NCBI RefSeq assembly: GCF_000717245.1
Contig: NZ_JNYQ01000014.1
Coordinates: 1 to 64,000, forward strand
Length of the DNA: 64,000 nt
Direction: 5' to 3'
DNA from: Kitasatospora papulosa
GTDB lineage: Bacteria > Actinomycetota > Actinomycetes > Streptomycetales > Streptomycetaceae
Under the pieces are notes generated by a model, which made no database searches, was not told where the DNA came from, and worked only from the letters and a program-made list of their open reading frames with translations. Position 1 is the stretch's first letter; each line of letters starts with the position of its first letter. Shown here in pieces: positions 45,377 through 54,802 of this stretch. A program made the translations under genes and the position numbers.

Positions 45377-45916
45377 ATGACCGAGATCGTCCCCGTGTCC
45401 GGCCCCGAGCTGGTCACGTACGCAGATGAGCTCGCCGCGCTGATGATCGAGGCCGTGGAGGCCGGCGCCTCGGTCGGTTTCCTGCTCCCCCTGGACCGGG
45501 AGGCGGCCGCCGTCTGGTGGCGCGAGCGGGCGGCCGCGGTCGACGCGGGAGGACAGCAGGTCTGGATCGCCCGGGACGACGAGCGGGTCGCGGGCACGAT
45601 CGGCCTGGCCAGGGCCACCATGCCGAACGCCCGCCACCGCGCGGAGGTCGCCAAGCTCATGGTCAGGCCCTCGGCCCGCGGAAGGGGGATCGGCCGGGCG
45701 CTGCTCACGGCCGTGGAACGGTCGGCCGCCGAGGAGGGCCTTTCCCTGCTGGTCCTGGACACCGAGACGGGAAGCGACGCGGAACGCCTCTACCGCTCGG
45801 CGGGCTGGACACCGTGCGGCTCCGTCCCGGACTACGCCGCCGACCCCTACGGCACGCTGCGGGGGACCACGCTCTACTACCGGGCGCTCGGCCGCCCGGA
45901 GACCTCCGCGCCGTGA
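45377..45916 (+). CDS. GNAT-family N-acetyltransferase
   Basis: 179-residue GCN5-type acetyltransferase. The acetyl-CoA pyrophosphate loop is VRPSARGRGIGRALLTAVE (motif A, about 97-115), preceded by strand HRAEVAKLMV, with motif B LLVLDTETGSDAERLYRSAGW. GAGAGGACC precedes the ATG. Substrate unknown; small-molecule or protein amines are possible. Glutathione peroxidase follows after 57 bp on the same strand. Confidence 0.9.
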   Translation: MTEIVPVSGPELVTYADELAALMIEAVEAGASVGFLLPLDREAAAVWWRERAAAVDAGGQQVWIARDDERVAGTIGLARATMPNARHRAEVAKLMVRPSARGRGIGRALLTAVERSAAEEGLSLLVLDTETGSDAERLYRSAGWTPCGSVPDYAADPYGTLRGTTLYYRALGRPETSAP

Positions 45917-45973
45917 GCGTCACAATGGGGGCGGCGCCCCACCGGCGACACCCCACCGACGAGGAGATCTCTC

Positions 45974-46462
45974 ATGACGCTGCACGACATCCCGCTCCGG
46001 ACGCTCGACGGCGAGCCGACCACGCTGGGGGCCTACGCGGGCTCGGCGGTCCTGCTGGTGAACGTCGCCTCCCAGTGCGGGCTCACCCCGCAGTACGCCG
46101 GTCTGGAGAGGCTCCAGAAGCAGTACGCGGACCGGGGGTTCACCGTTCTCGGCGTGCCCTGCAACCAGTTCGCGGGTCAGGAGCCGGGCACCGCGGAGGA
46201 GATCCAGACGTTCTGCTCGACGACGTACGGGGTCAGCTTCCCGCTGCTGGAGAAGATCGACGTCAACGGCGAGGGCCGGCACCCGCTCTACACGGAGCTG
46301 ACGAAGCTCGACGACGCCGAGGGCACCGCCGGTGACGTCCAGTGGAACTTCGAGAAGTTCCTGATCTCCCCGGCCGGGGAGCCCGTCGCCCGGATCCGCC
46401 CGCGCACCGAGCCGGAGGCACCCGAGGTCGTGGCGGCCGTCGAGGCGCAGCTGCCGCGCTGA
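45974..46462 (+). CDS. Glutathione peroxidase-like thiol peroxidase
   Basis: 162-residue GPx-fold peroxidase reducing hydroperoxides, in actinomycetes probably with thioredoxin or mycothiol rather than glutathione. The peroxidatic site is VNVASQCGLTPQY (Cys, not Sec), with the family Gln in CNQFAGQEPGT and Trp/Asn in VQWNFEKFLI. GAGGAGAT precedes the ATG. Normal length and cytoplasmic. Confidence 0.93.
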   Translation: MTLHDIPLRTLDGEPTTLGAYAGSAVLLVNVASQCGLTPQYAGLERLQKQYADRGFTVLGVPCNQFAGQEPGTAEEIQTFCSTTYGVSFPLLEKIDVNGEGRHPLYTELTKLDDAEGTAGDVQWNFEKFLISPAGEPVARIRPRTEPEAPEVVAAVEAQLPR

Positions 46463-46476
46463 CCGGACGGGGAGCA

Positions 46477-46511
46477 CGCGGGGCCGGGCCGGCGTACGGC
46501 CCGGCCCCGCG
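46477..46511. terminator. Bidirectional hairpin terminator
   Basis: A perfect 14-bp inverted repeat (46477-46490 with 46498-46511, seven-base loop GGCGTAC) lies in the 57-bp gap between the convergent peroxidase and acyl-CoA dehydrogenase genes. Confidence 0.8.
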
Positions 46512-46519
46512 GCACGTGA

Positions 46520-47746
46520 CTAGCGGATCGGCATCCCCGACAGGGTGCGGGCGATCACCAGGCGCTGGATCTCGCTCGTGCCCTCGAAGATGGTGTAGAT
46601 GGCGGCGTCCCGGTGCATGCGCTCGACCGGGTACTCACGGGTGAAGCCGTTGCCGCCCAGGATCTGTACGGCCTGGGCGGTGACCGACTTCGCCGTCTCG
46701 CTCGCGTACAGCTTGGACATGGACCCCTCGGCCGCGGTGAACGGCTTGCCGGCGCTCGCCATCCAGGAGGCCCGCCAGACGAGCAGACGCGCCGCGTCGA
46801 TCTGGGTCCGCATGTCGGCGAGCTGGAAGGCGACACCCTGGTTGTCGATGATCGGGCGGCCGAACTGGGTGCGGGTCTTCGCGTAGTCGAGCGCGACCTC
46901 GTAGGCGGCGCGGGCGGTGCCGACGGCCATGGCCCCGACGGCCGGGCGGGAGGCCTCGAAGGTGGCCATCGCCGCGTTCTTGACGCGCTCGCCGCCGGAC
47001 CTGGCGCGCTCACGGGCCCGGGCGAGGCGCTCGTCGAGCTTCTCCTTGCCGCCGAGCAGACAGTGACCGGGCACACGGACGTCCTCGAGGACGACCTCGG
47101 CCGTGTGCGAGGCGCGGATGCCGTGCTTCTTGAACTTCTGCCCCTGCGTGAGACCGGGGGTGGCCGGGGGGACGATGAAGGAGGCGTGGCCCTTGGAGCC
47201 GAGCTCCGGGTCCACCACCGCGACGACGACGTGGACGTTGGCGATACCGCCGTTCGTCGCCCAGGTCTTGGTGCCGTTGAGCACCCACTCGTCCTTGGCC
47301 TCGTCGTACACCGCACGCGTACGCATCGAGGCGACGTCCGAGCCCGCGTCCGGCTCGGAGGAGCAGAAGGCGGCGACCTTCACGTCGTCGGCGTCGCCGT
47401 ACATCTGGGGGATCCAGGTGCCGATCTGCTCCTCGGTGCCGTTGGCGAGCACACCGACCGCCGCCAGGCCCGTACCGACGATCGACAGGGCGATCCCCGC
47501 GTCACCCCAGAAGAGCTCCTCCATGGCCATGGGGATGCCGAGGCCCGTGGGGTCGAAGAACTGCTGGGCGTAGAAGTCCAGGGAGTAGATGCCCACCTTG
47601 GCCGCCTCCTGGATGACCGGCCAGGGCGTTTCCTCACGCTCGTCCCACTCCGAAGCGGCCGGCCGGATCACCTCGGCGGCGAATCCGTGCAGCCAGTCAC
47701 GGACCTGCTTCTGGTCGTCGTTGAGCTCGAGCGTGAACTCGGCCAT
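46520..47746 (-). CDS. Acyl-CoA dehydrogenase
   Basis: 408-residue flavoprotein catalysing the first step of beta-oxidation. The signatures AAFCSSEPDAGSDVASMRTRA (family motif 1) and EIQRLVIARTLSG at the C-terminus (motif 2) are seen, with the putative catalytic Glu in FEGTSEIQR. GGAGGGAAC precedes the ATG at 47746. It is divergent from a TetR regulator; repeated GTTAC/GTAAC elements between them are probable operator sites, so fatty-acyl signals likely induce it. Confidence 0.93.
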   Translation of the reverse strand: MAEFTLELNDDQKQVRDWLHGFAAEVIRPAASEWDEREETPWPVIQEAAKVGIYSLDFYAQQFFDPTGLGIPMAMEELFWGDAGIALSIVGTGLAAVGVLANGTEEQIGTWIPQMYGDADDVKVAAFCSSEPDAGSDVASMRTRAVYDEAKDEWVLNGTKTWATNGGIANVHVVVAVVDPELGSKGHASFIVPPATPGLTQGQKFKKHGIRASHTAEVVLEDVRVPGHCLLGGKEKLDERLARARERARSGGERVKNAAMATFEASRPAVGAMAVGTARAAYEVALDYAKTRTQFGRPIIDNQGVAFQLADMRTQIDAARLLVWRASWMASAGKPFTAAEGSMSKLYASETAKSVTAQAVQILGGNGFTREYPVERMHRDAAIYTIFEGTSEIQRLVIARTLSGMPIR

Positions 47747-47775
47747 GTTCCCTCCATGCACTTCCGGATATCCCC

Positions 47776-47804
47776 GTTACTAGCGGTAACAACAGTCTGT
47801 TACC
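47776..47804. promoter_or_regulatory. Operator array for the acyl-CoA dehydrogenase/TetR pair
   Basis: GTTAC-N5-GTAAC (47776-47790) followed after eight bases by GTTACC (47799-47804), so GGTAAC-N8-GTTACC forms a second, overlapping inverted repeat. The array lies 30 bp from the dehydrogenase start, where the promoters should be. Confidence 0.6.
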
Positions 47805-47919
47805 AGCAAGTAGCCCCTGTCAACCGGACCGCGACGGATCCGCGGGTGGCGGACCAGGGTGTTACGTTGCCCGGGCGTGACGAGATCGCAGGACAGCTGG
47901 GCGGGGCGGGAGAAACGAC

Positions 47920-48570
47920 ATGGAGACCACACGAGGGGCCGAACGGCAGCGGACGGCGGCCGAACGCCGCCGCCGGGAGCTGCTCGAAGCCGCGGACCGG
48001 GTGGTGCTCAGGGACGGCCCGCAGGCCTCCATGAACGCGATCGCCGCGGAGGCCGGGATCACCAAGCCCATCCTCTACCGGCACTTCGGCGACAAGGGCG
48101 GCCTCTACCGCGCCCTCGCCAAGCGTCACACCGACGCCCTGCTGAGCGCGCTGCGGGCCGCCCTGGACGCCCCCTCCGAGCGCCGCGAACGGGTCGAGGC
48201 GACCCTGGACACCTACCTCGCGGCGATCGAGGCTCGTCCGCAGGTCTACCGCTTCCTGATGCATCCGTCGGACGACGCGGCGCCCTCCCCCGAGCAGGGT
48301 TTCGACGTCGGCCGCCACTCCGCCCCGCTGCTCCGGCGCCTCGGCGAGGAGCTGGGCAAGGTGATCGTGGAGCGGGTCGATCTCGGCCCGGAGAGCGAGC
48401 AGATGGCCCGCATCTGGGGCCACGGCATCGTCGGCATGATGCACGCGGCCGGCGACTGGTGGCTGGGCGACCGGCCGTGCTCGCGCGAACAGCTGGTGCG
48501 CAGCCTGGCCGACCTGCTGTGGGGCAGGCTCGCCGAGGCGGGGGACCTGCCGGGCGGCCAGGGATTCTGA
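47920..48570 (+). CDS. TetR-family regulator of the divergent acyl-CoA dehydrogenase
   Basis: 216-residue repressor. The HTH is at about residues 20-66 (NAIAAEAGITKPILYRHFGDKGGLYRAL), followed by a helical ligand-binding domain with a large pocket region HPSDDAAPSPEQGF. GGGAG lies ten bases before the ATG. The divergent arrangement with a fatty-acid oxidation gene and the GTTAC array points to an acyl-CoA-responsive repressor. Confidence 0.9.
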   Translation: METTRGAERQRTAAERRRRELLEAADRVVLRDGPQASMNAIAAEAGITKPILYRHFGDKGGLYRALAKRHTDALLSALRAALDAPSERRERVEATLDTYLAAIEARPQVYRFLMHPSDDAAPSPEQGFDVGRHSAPLLRRLGEELGKVIVERVDLGPESEQMARIWGHGIVGMMHAAGDWWLGDRPCSREQLVRSLADLLWGRLAEAGDLPGGQGF

Positions 48571-48596
48571 GAGGGGCACCGCCCCGGGGGACCGGG

Positions 48597-49151
48597 TCAG
48601 CCCTCGGCCGCCGTACGCGCCCACGGCGCCCGCCGGGCCGCGCGCAGCGCCCTGGTGCGGCGCAGTCCGGTGAGCCGGTCGGTGTAGACCCGGCCGTCGA
48701 GGTGGTCGCACTCGTGCTGGAGACAGCGGGCGAACCAGCCGGTGCCGGTGATCCGCACCGGCTCTCCGGCGACCGTCCGGCCCTCGACCACCGCACGGTC
48801 GAAGCGCGGGGTGCCCGCCTCGATCCCCGGGAGCGAGAGACAGCCCTCCGGTCCGCGTACGGTGTCCCCGTCCGCCTCGACCAGGACCGGGTTGACGAGA
48901 TGACCGAGGTGCCGGACCTCGTCGTCGTCCGGACAGTCGTACACGAACACCCTGAGCGGTACGCCGATCTGATTCGCGGCGAGCCCCACACCGTTCGCGG
49001 CGTACATGGTGGCGAACATGTCCTCCACCAGCCGGGCGAGGGACGGGCCGAAGTCGGTCACGTCGTCGCACGGGCTGTGGAGCGCCGGGGCGCCGAGCAG
49101 ACTCATGGCTCGAACACGTCCGGTACTGCCGGGGATCGGGCGGTTTCGCAT
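48597..49151 (-). CDS. def: Peptide deformylase
   Basis: 184-residue metalloenzyme removing the formyl group from nascent proteins. The three motifs are complete: GVGLAANQIG (1), EGCLSLPG (2) and QHECDHLDG (3), with Cys and two His as metal ligands. ATG at 49151 gives the family opening RPIPGSTGRVRAMSLLG; an internal ATG at 49106 is the alternative, and neither has a good ribosome binding site. One of probably several def copies; divergent from murT. Confidence 0.93.
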   Translation of the reverse strand: MRNRPIPGSTGRVRAMSLLGAPALHSPCDDVTDFGPSLARLVEDMFATMYAANGVGLAANQIGVPLRVFVYDCPDDDEVRHLGHLVNPVLVEADGDTVRGPEGCLSLPGIEAGTPRFDRAVVEGRTVAGEPVRITGTGWFARCLQHECDHLDGRVYTDRLTGLRRTRALRAARRAPWARTAAEG

Positions 49152-49196
49152 GCCCGGAAGCGTACGTTGCACGTGACCTCCACGTTCCCCGTGGTG

Positions 49197-49219
49197 CCGA
49201 GGTGCGGTCGGCACCTCGG
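49197..49219. promoter_or_regulatory. Palindrome upstream of murT
   Basis: CCGAGGTGC-N5-GCACCTCGG, nine-base perfect arms, placed where the -35 of a promoter with TAGGCT (49227-49232) as -10 would be. Candidate operator for murT-gatD or def. Confidence 0.4.
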
Positions 49220-49265
49220 ACATCGATAGGCTGGGCACGGACTTACGCAAGGAGGATCTAGGACG

Positions 49266-50504
49266 ATGGCAGGCAACACGGAGCCGTTGTCGCCGCGGGC
49301 CAAGCTCGCCGTGACGGCGGGCAAGGCCGCGGCGGCGGTGTCGCGCGCCGCGGGGCGCGGCAGCGGATCGGTGATCGGCGGCCGGGTGGCGCTCAAGCTC
49401 GACCCCGACCTGCTCGGGCGGCTGGCGCAGCACCTGGACGTGATCCTCGTGTCCGCGACGAACGGCAAGACGACCACCACCCGGCTCATCGCCGAGGCGC
49501 TGAGGGCCGCGGGCCCCGTCGTGTCGAACGCGCTCGGGGCCAACATGCCGGCGGGGATCACCTCCGCGCTGGCCGGGGGCTCGGACGCGCGCTACGGCGT
49601 GATCGAGGTCGACGAGAAGTATCTCGCCGGTGTGGCACGCGACACGACGCCGAAGGTGATCGCGCTGCTCAACCTCTCCCGCGACCAGCTGGACCGCGCG
49701 GCGGAGACCCGGATGCTGGCGGAGAAGTGGCGTGAGGGCCTGTCGGGCTCCAAGGCCGTGATCGTGGCCAACGCCGACGACCCGCTGATCGTCTGGGCCG
49801 CCTCCTCCTCCCCCAACGTGGTGTGGGTCGCGGCGGGACAGGCGTGGAAGGACGACGCCTGGTCCTGCCCGTCCTGCGGCGGTGTGATGCAGCGCCCCGG
49901 GGACGACTGGTTCTGCGGGGAGTGCGGTTTCCGCCGCCCCGCCCCCAGCTGGGCCCTGAACGGCGACTACGTCCTGGACCCGCACGGTTCGGCGTGGCCG
50001 ATCCACCTCCAGCTCCCGGGCCGGGCCAACAAGGCCAACGCGACGAGCTCCGCCGCCGTGGCCGCGGTCTTCGGCGTACCGCCGCAGGTCGCGCTGGAGC
50101 GCATGTACCAGGTGCAGGCCGTGGCCGGCCGTTACGACGTCGTCAGCTTCCTCGGCCGTGAGCTCCGGCTCCTGCTGGCGAAGAACCCGGCCGGCTGGCT
50201 CGAGACGTTCTCCCTGATCGACCCTCCGCCCACACCGGTCATCCTCTCGGTGAACGCGCGCGGTGCCGACGGCACGGACACGTCCTGGCTGTGGGACGTC
50301 GACTACACCCAGCTCTACGGTCACCCGATCTTCGTGCTCGGCGACCGCAAGCTGGACCTGGCGGTCCGGCTCGAGGTCGCCGGACTCGACTTCCGTGTGT
50401 GCGAAACCCTGGACGAGGCCGTCCAGATGGCGCCGCCCGGTCGCATCGAGGTCATCGCCAACTACACCGCCTTCCAGGATCTGCGCCGTCGTGTCGGCAA
50501 CTGA
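49266..50504 (+). CDS. murT: Lipid II isoglutaminyl synthase, Mur-ligase subunit
   Basis: 412-residue ATP-using subunit that, with GatD, amidates the D-Glu alpha-carboxylate of lipid II. The Mur-ligase P-loop is VSATNGKTTTTRL, and ANMPAGITSAL and IALLNLSRDQLDR follow. A Cys4 zinc ribbon is inserted as SCPSCGG...FCGECGF (about 200-220), a MurT hallmark. AAGGAGG precedes the ATG. GatD follows 34 bp later. The pair acts at the cytoplasmic membrane surface in peptidoglycan synthesis. Confidence 0.95.
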   Translation: MAGNTEPLSPRAKLAVTAGKAAAAVSRAAGRGSGSVIGGRVALKLDPDLLGRLAQHLDVILVSATNGKTTTTRLIAEALRAAGPVVSNALGANMPAGITSALAGGSDARYGVIEVDEKYLAGVARDTTPKVIALLNLSRDQLDRAAETRMLAEKWREGLSGSKAVIVANADDPLIVWAASSSPNVVWVAAGQAWKDDAWSCPSCGGVMQRPGDDWFCGECGFRRPAPSWALNGDYVLDPHGSAWPIHLQLPGRANKANATSSAAVAAVFGVPPQVALERMYQVQAVAGRYDVVSFLGRELRLLLAKNPAGWLETFSLIDPPPTPVILSVNARGADGTDTSWLWDVDYTQLYGHPIFVLGDRKLDLAVRLEVAGLDFRVCETLDEAVQMAPPGRIEVIANYTAFQDLRRRVGN

Positions 50505-50538
50505 CCCCCGCGCGGGCAACCCCCGGAGAGGACGAAGC

Positions 50539-51264
50539 ATGAACAACAGCCTGCGGCTGGTGTGGGTCTACCCCGACCTCCTCAGCACCTACGGCGACCA
50601 GGGCAACGCCCTGGTCGTGGAGCGCCGGGCACGTCAGCGCGGTCTCGACGTGTCGCGCGTGGACGTCCGCAGCGACCAGCCCATCCCGACGTCGGGCGAC
50701 ATCTACCTCATCGGCGGCGGTGAGGACCGGCCGCAGCGCCTCGCCGCCGAACGGCTGCGCCGTGACGGCGGACTGAGCCGGGCCGCGTCCAACGGCGCGA
50801 TCATCTTCTCGGTGTGCGCCGGCTACCAGATCCTCGGCCACGAGTTCATCAACGACCTCGGCGAGCGGGAGCCCGGCCTCGGGCTGCTCGACGTGGTCTC
50901 CACCCGGGGTGAGGGCGCCCGGTGCGTCGGCGACGTGCTCGGGGACATCGATCCGAATCTGGGGCTCCCGCCCCTGACCGGCTTCGAGAACCACCAGGGC
51001 GTCACCCACCTGGGCCCGTCCGCGCGTCCGTTGGCCCGGGTGCGGCTCGGCCGCGGCAACGGCACGGGGGACGGCACGGAGGGCGCGTACAACGACACCG
51101 TGTTCGGCACCTACATGCACGGGCCGGTCCTGGCCCGCAACCCGCTGATCGCGGACCACCTGCTGAAGCTGGCGCTGGACGTGAACGCGCTGCCGCCCAG
51201 CGACGACCGGTGGTACGAGGCGCTGCGCGCCGAGCGGATCGCGGCGGCGACCCAGCCCGCCTGA
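50539..51264 (+). CDS. gatD: Lipid II isoglutaminyl synthase, glutaminase subunit
   Basis: 241-residue class I glutamine amidotransferase (CobB/CobQ-like) providing ammonia to MurT. The nucleophile Cys is in VCAGYQILGHEF and the catalytic His in TYMHGPVLARNP; the oxyanion strand is LIGGGEDRPQ. GAGAGGACGAAGC precedes the ATG. Its stop is followed at once by a strong terminator, closing a two-gene operon. Confidence 0.95.
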   Translation: MNNSLRLVWVYPDLLSTYGDQGNALVVERRARQRGLDVSRVDVRSDQPIPTSGDIYLIGGGEDRPQRLAAERLRRDGGLSRAASNGAIIFSVCAGYQILGHEFINDLGEREPGLGLLDVVSTRGEGARCVGDVLGDIDPNLGLPPLTGFENHQGVTHLGPSARPLARVRLGRGNGTGDGTEGAYNDTVFGTYMHGPVLARNPLIADHLLKLALDVNALPPSDDRWYEALRAERIAAATQPA

Positions 51265-51271
51265 CCCGTCC

Positions 51272-51307
51272 CGCGCGGACCGGCCCTCCCGGGGGCCGGT
51301 CCGCGCG
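51272..51307. terminator. Terminator of the murT-gatD operon
   Basis: A perfect 15-bp inverted repeat (51272-51286 with 51293-51307), six-base loop, eight bases after the gatD stop. Confidence 0.85.
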
Positions 51308-51357
51308 CGTGTGCGGCCTGTGTACATCCGGTGGACGTCCAGCAATCGGACAGGGGG

Positions 51358-51387
51358 TTCGGTACGGCCACCCCGCGCCGGTAAGGT
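51358..51387 (+). promoter_or_regulatory. Candidate pfkA promoter
   Basis: TTCGGT (51358-51363), 18-bp spacer, TAAGGT (51382-51387), about 64 bp before the pfkA start. A typical Streptomyces vegetative promoter shape, unverified. Confidence 0.4.
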
Positions 51388-51450
51388 GGCGTGGATCCAA
51401 CCGGACGACGTGGTCCGGGGTCGGCCCACGTTGCAAAGGTTTCCCGGGCA

Positions 51451-52476
<1,026 letters not shown>

Positions 52477-52495
52477 CCCTCACCGACACTCCCCG

Positions 52496-52531
52496 AACCG
52501 CCCCCGGCCGCAACCGTCGCCGGGGGCGGTT
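52496..52531. terminator. Terminator of pfkA
   Basis: AACCGCCCCCGGC (52496-52508) pairs perfectly with GCCGGGGGCGGTT (52519-52531) across a ten-base loop, followed by a short CTAGT stretch. Confidence 0.85.
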
Positions 52532-52588
52532 CTAGTCTGGACCGGACAACCGGCACGAAACGGGGACGTCCCCAGCGGGAGTGAACAG

Positions 52589-53539
52589 ATGGATCACAGC
52601 GGGCACGGCATGAACATGGATCTGCCGCCGTTCACGCTGGGACGGGGGCTCGAGTTCTCCGCGGACCCGTTCTTCCTGGTCGGCTGCGTCGTCGCCCTCG
52701 TCCTGTACGGCTACGGGGTGGCGCGGCTGCGCGGCCGGGGCGACGGCTGGCCGGTCAACCGGACCGTCTTCTTCGTCCTCGGCGTGCTGTCGATCGCCCT
52801 GGTCATGTGCACGGGACTCAACGACTACGGCATGGTCATGTTCAGCGTGCACATGGTGCAGCACATGGTCATCAGCATGGTGTCGCCGATCCTGCTGCTG
52901 CTGGGCGCTCCGGTGACGCTGGCACTGCGGGCCCTGCCCGTGGCGGGGCGGGACCGTACGGGGCCGCGCGAGCTGCTGCTCAAACTGCTCCACAGCCGCT
53001 ACATGAAGATCGTCACGCATCCGGTCTTCACGATCCCGTTGTTCATCGCGAGCCTCTACGGCCTCTACTTCACGCCGCTGTTCGACTTCCTGATGGGCTC
53101 GAAGACGGGGCACATCGCGATGATGGTGCACTTCCTCGCGGTGGGCCTGGTGTTCTTCTGGCCGATCATGGGCGTCGACCCCGGCCCGCACCGGCCCGGC
53201 TACGTGATGCGGATGCTGGAGCTCTTCGCGGGGATGCCCTTCCACGCGTTCTTCGGGATCGCGCTGATGATGGCGACCCAGCCGATGGTGAAGGCGTACG
53301 AGAACCCGCCGGCCTCGCTCGGCATCGACGCCCTGGGCGACCAGTCCGCGGCGGGCGGCATCGCCTGGGCGTTCAGCGAGATCCCGTCCGTGCTGGTGCT
53401 GATCGCGCTGGTCTTCCAGTGGTACCGCTCCGAGCAGCGGACCGCCAAGCGCTCCGACCGGGCCGCCGACCGGGACGGCGACCAGGAGCTGAAGGCGTAC
53501 AACGCCTATCTCGCCTCGTTGCAGACGCGCGGACAGTAG
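52589..53539 (+). CDS. CtaG-like cytochrome c oxidase assembly membrane protein
   Basis: 316-residue protein with about seven transmembrane helices, of the actinobacterial caa3_CtaG family implicated in copper delivery to cytochrome oxidase. His/Met-rich ends (MDHSGHGMNMD) and the blocks VHMVQHMVISMVSPILLLLG and PGYVMRMLELFAGMPFHAFF hold conserved His/Met that could bind copper. GCGGGAGTGAACAG precedes the ATG. A small membrane protein follows after 25 bp, probably in the same transcript. Confidence 0.85.
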   Translation: MDHSGHGMNMDLPPFTLGRGLEFSADPFFLVGCVVALVLYGYGVARLRGRGDGWPVNRTVFFVLGVLSIALVMCTGLNDYGMVMFSVHMVQHMVISMVSPILLLLGAPVTLALRALPVAGRDRTGPRELLLKLLHSRYMKIVTHPVFTIPLFIASLYGLYFTPLFDFLMGSKTGHIAMMVHFLAVGLVFFWPIMGVDPGPHRPGYVMRMLELFAGMPFHAFFGIALMMATQPMVKAYENPPASLGIDALGDQSAAGGIAWAFSEIPSVLVLIALVFQWYRSEQRTAKRSDRAADRDGDQELKAYNAYLASLQTRGQ

Positions 53540-53564
53540 CGGTGGGCACGCCCCAGGGGTGACC

Positions 53565-53765
53565 ATGGCTGCAACGGCCGTGCGGCCGGGTGAGGAGCGT
53601 GCGCTCATGCCTGGATCCACGAAGACCATGGGAGTGCTGACCGTCGGCACGCTGGTCGCGGTGACGGCGTACACCGTGGCGCTGGGGAGCAACGGCTGGC
53701 TGTGGTTCGGCTGGGTGGTCCTCGGACTCGCCACTCTGGGGATGCTCGCCACCCGCGACACCTGA
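53565..53765 (+). CDS. Small membrane protein downstream of the CtaG-like gene
   Basis: 66 residues from ATG 53565 (AGGGG upstream), or 51 residues from ATG 53610, which has GAGGAG nine bases upstream. Two transmembrane helices: VLTVGTLVAVTAYTVAL and WLWFGWVVLGLATLGML. Function unknown; the position suggests a link with respiratory chain assembly. Confidence 0.65.
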   Translation: MAATAVRPGEERALMPGSTKTMGVLTVGTLVAVTAYTVALGSNGWLWFGWVVLGLATLGMLATRDT

Positions 53766-53782
53766 GGCGCGGGCAGGCGGTT

Positions 53783-54319
53783 TCAGGGGCCGAGCCGGTC
53801 CGTGGTGCGGGTGAGCGAGTCGTAGGTGCGGGCGCCCGTCCAGCTGCCGGCGCGGACGCCGGGGGGTGCGCCCGGCGCCGACGGGAGCGCCTCGTTCCCG
53901 GCCCGGGTGTGGTCGCCGCCGCGGCCGAGGGTGAGGTGCGGTACCCAGCGCCCTGGGTCGTGGAGCGGGTTGGGGCGGCCGCTCCCCGGTGCCTCGCGCA
54001 GGGTGCGCCATACCGTCCGGTGCAGGCGCAGCAGTGCGTCGTCGGGCCGGACGGCCCAGGCCAGCACGGGTCTGCGGCCCCGGAAGCGCACGAGCCCGTC
54101 GAGTGCCACGGGCAGGGGCAGGGCGGCCTCCAGCGCCTCGTCCAGCAGCGCCCGGGTCTCCGGCAGGAGGGTGTCCGCGGTGGCCAGGGTGAGATGCGGG
54201 CGGTTGGTCGGGTGCCGGTGCGCGGCCATGCTGGGCAGACCGGCGCGTGCCAGGCGCTCCCACGCCTCACGGACGGCGCGCTCCGTCGCGAGGTCGGGCA
54301 GCAGTTCCACGCTGTGCAC
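53783..54319 (-). CDS. 2'-5' RNA ligase/cyclic phosphodiesterase-like protein
   Basis: 178-residue 2H-phosphoesterase family protein: two H-x-T motifs, RPHLTLA at about 45-51 and VPHLTLG at about 126-132, form the active site. GTG start at 54319 (CACAGCG... context) without a strong ribosome binding site. Relatives act on 2',3'-cyclic phosphates or 2'-5' linked RNA ends; the physiological substrate is unknown. Confidence 0.85.
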   Translation of the reverse strand: MHSVELLPDLATERAVREAWERLARAGLPSMAAHRHPTNRPHLTLATADTLLPETRALLDEALEAALPLPVALDGLVRFRGRRPVLAWAVRPDDALLRLHRTVWRTLREAPGSGRPNPLHDPGRWVPHLTLGRGGDHTRAGNEALPSAPGAPPGVRAGSWTGARTYDSLTRTTDRLGP

Positions 54320-54532
54320 GTGGGCAGCCTAAGGCCCCGCGCAGCCGGGTGCCCGCCGCACGGCTCCGGCGCGGTTGCGGTGCGTGGCTCCCGCATGGTC
54401 CCCCTCGGCTCTCGCGTGCGGGCGGGGCCGGGCGGTGCCAGCATGGTGAGGTGCTCAGTGGTGCGGCTGTCCGGATCCGGCGTACAGCCCCGGCCGGCCG
54501 TGGGTCCCGACGTCGAGAAGGGGGTGCTCCGC

Positions 54533-54796
54533 ATGGACAGGTCCGCGCTGATCGAGGCGGTGGGACGCAGGACGGCCGGCGGTGGTGAGCTGTCGGCCGA
54601 CCAGATCGGGCGCGTCGTCGACGCCCTGTTCGGAACCGTGGCGGAGGCGGGTGCGATCGCCGAGACGCTCAGGACGGGTGGCGCGGTCACGCTGGTGGGC
54701 TTCGGCAGCTTCCACCAGGAGGACGGCGAGGCGGCTCTGCGGCCGGGCAAGGCGCTGAACGAGTTCGTCAACGACGAGGTCGGCCGAGCCGGGTAG
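54533..54796 (+). CDS. HU-like DNA-binding protein lacking the DNA-bending arm
   Basis: 87-residue protein with the HU helical body (MDRSALIEAVGRRTAGG... VVDALFGTVAEA) and the family GFGSF. After GFGSF it jumps within about a dozen residues to PGKALNEFVND, omitting the ~20-residue beta-arm with its intercalating proline that all normal HU/IHF carry. AAGGGGGTG precedes the ATG. It may form the HU dimer but bind DNA weakly or bind something else. The SRPBCC gene starts six bases after the stop. Confidence 0.8.
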   Translation: MDRSALIEAVGRRTAGGGELSADQIGRVVDALFGTVAEAGAIAETLRTGGAVTLVGFGSFHQEDGEAALRPGKALNEFVNDEVGRAG

Positions 54797-54802
54797 CGGA
54801 CG

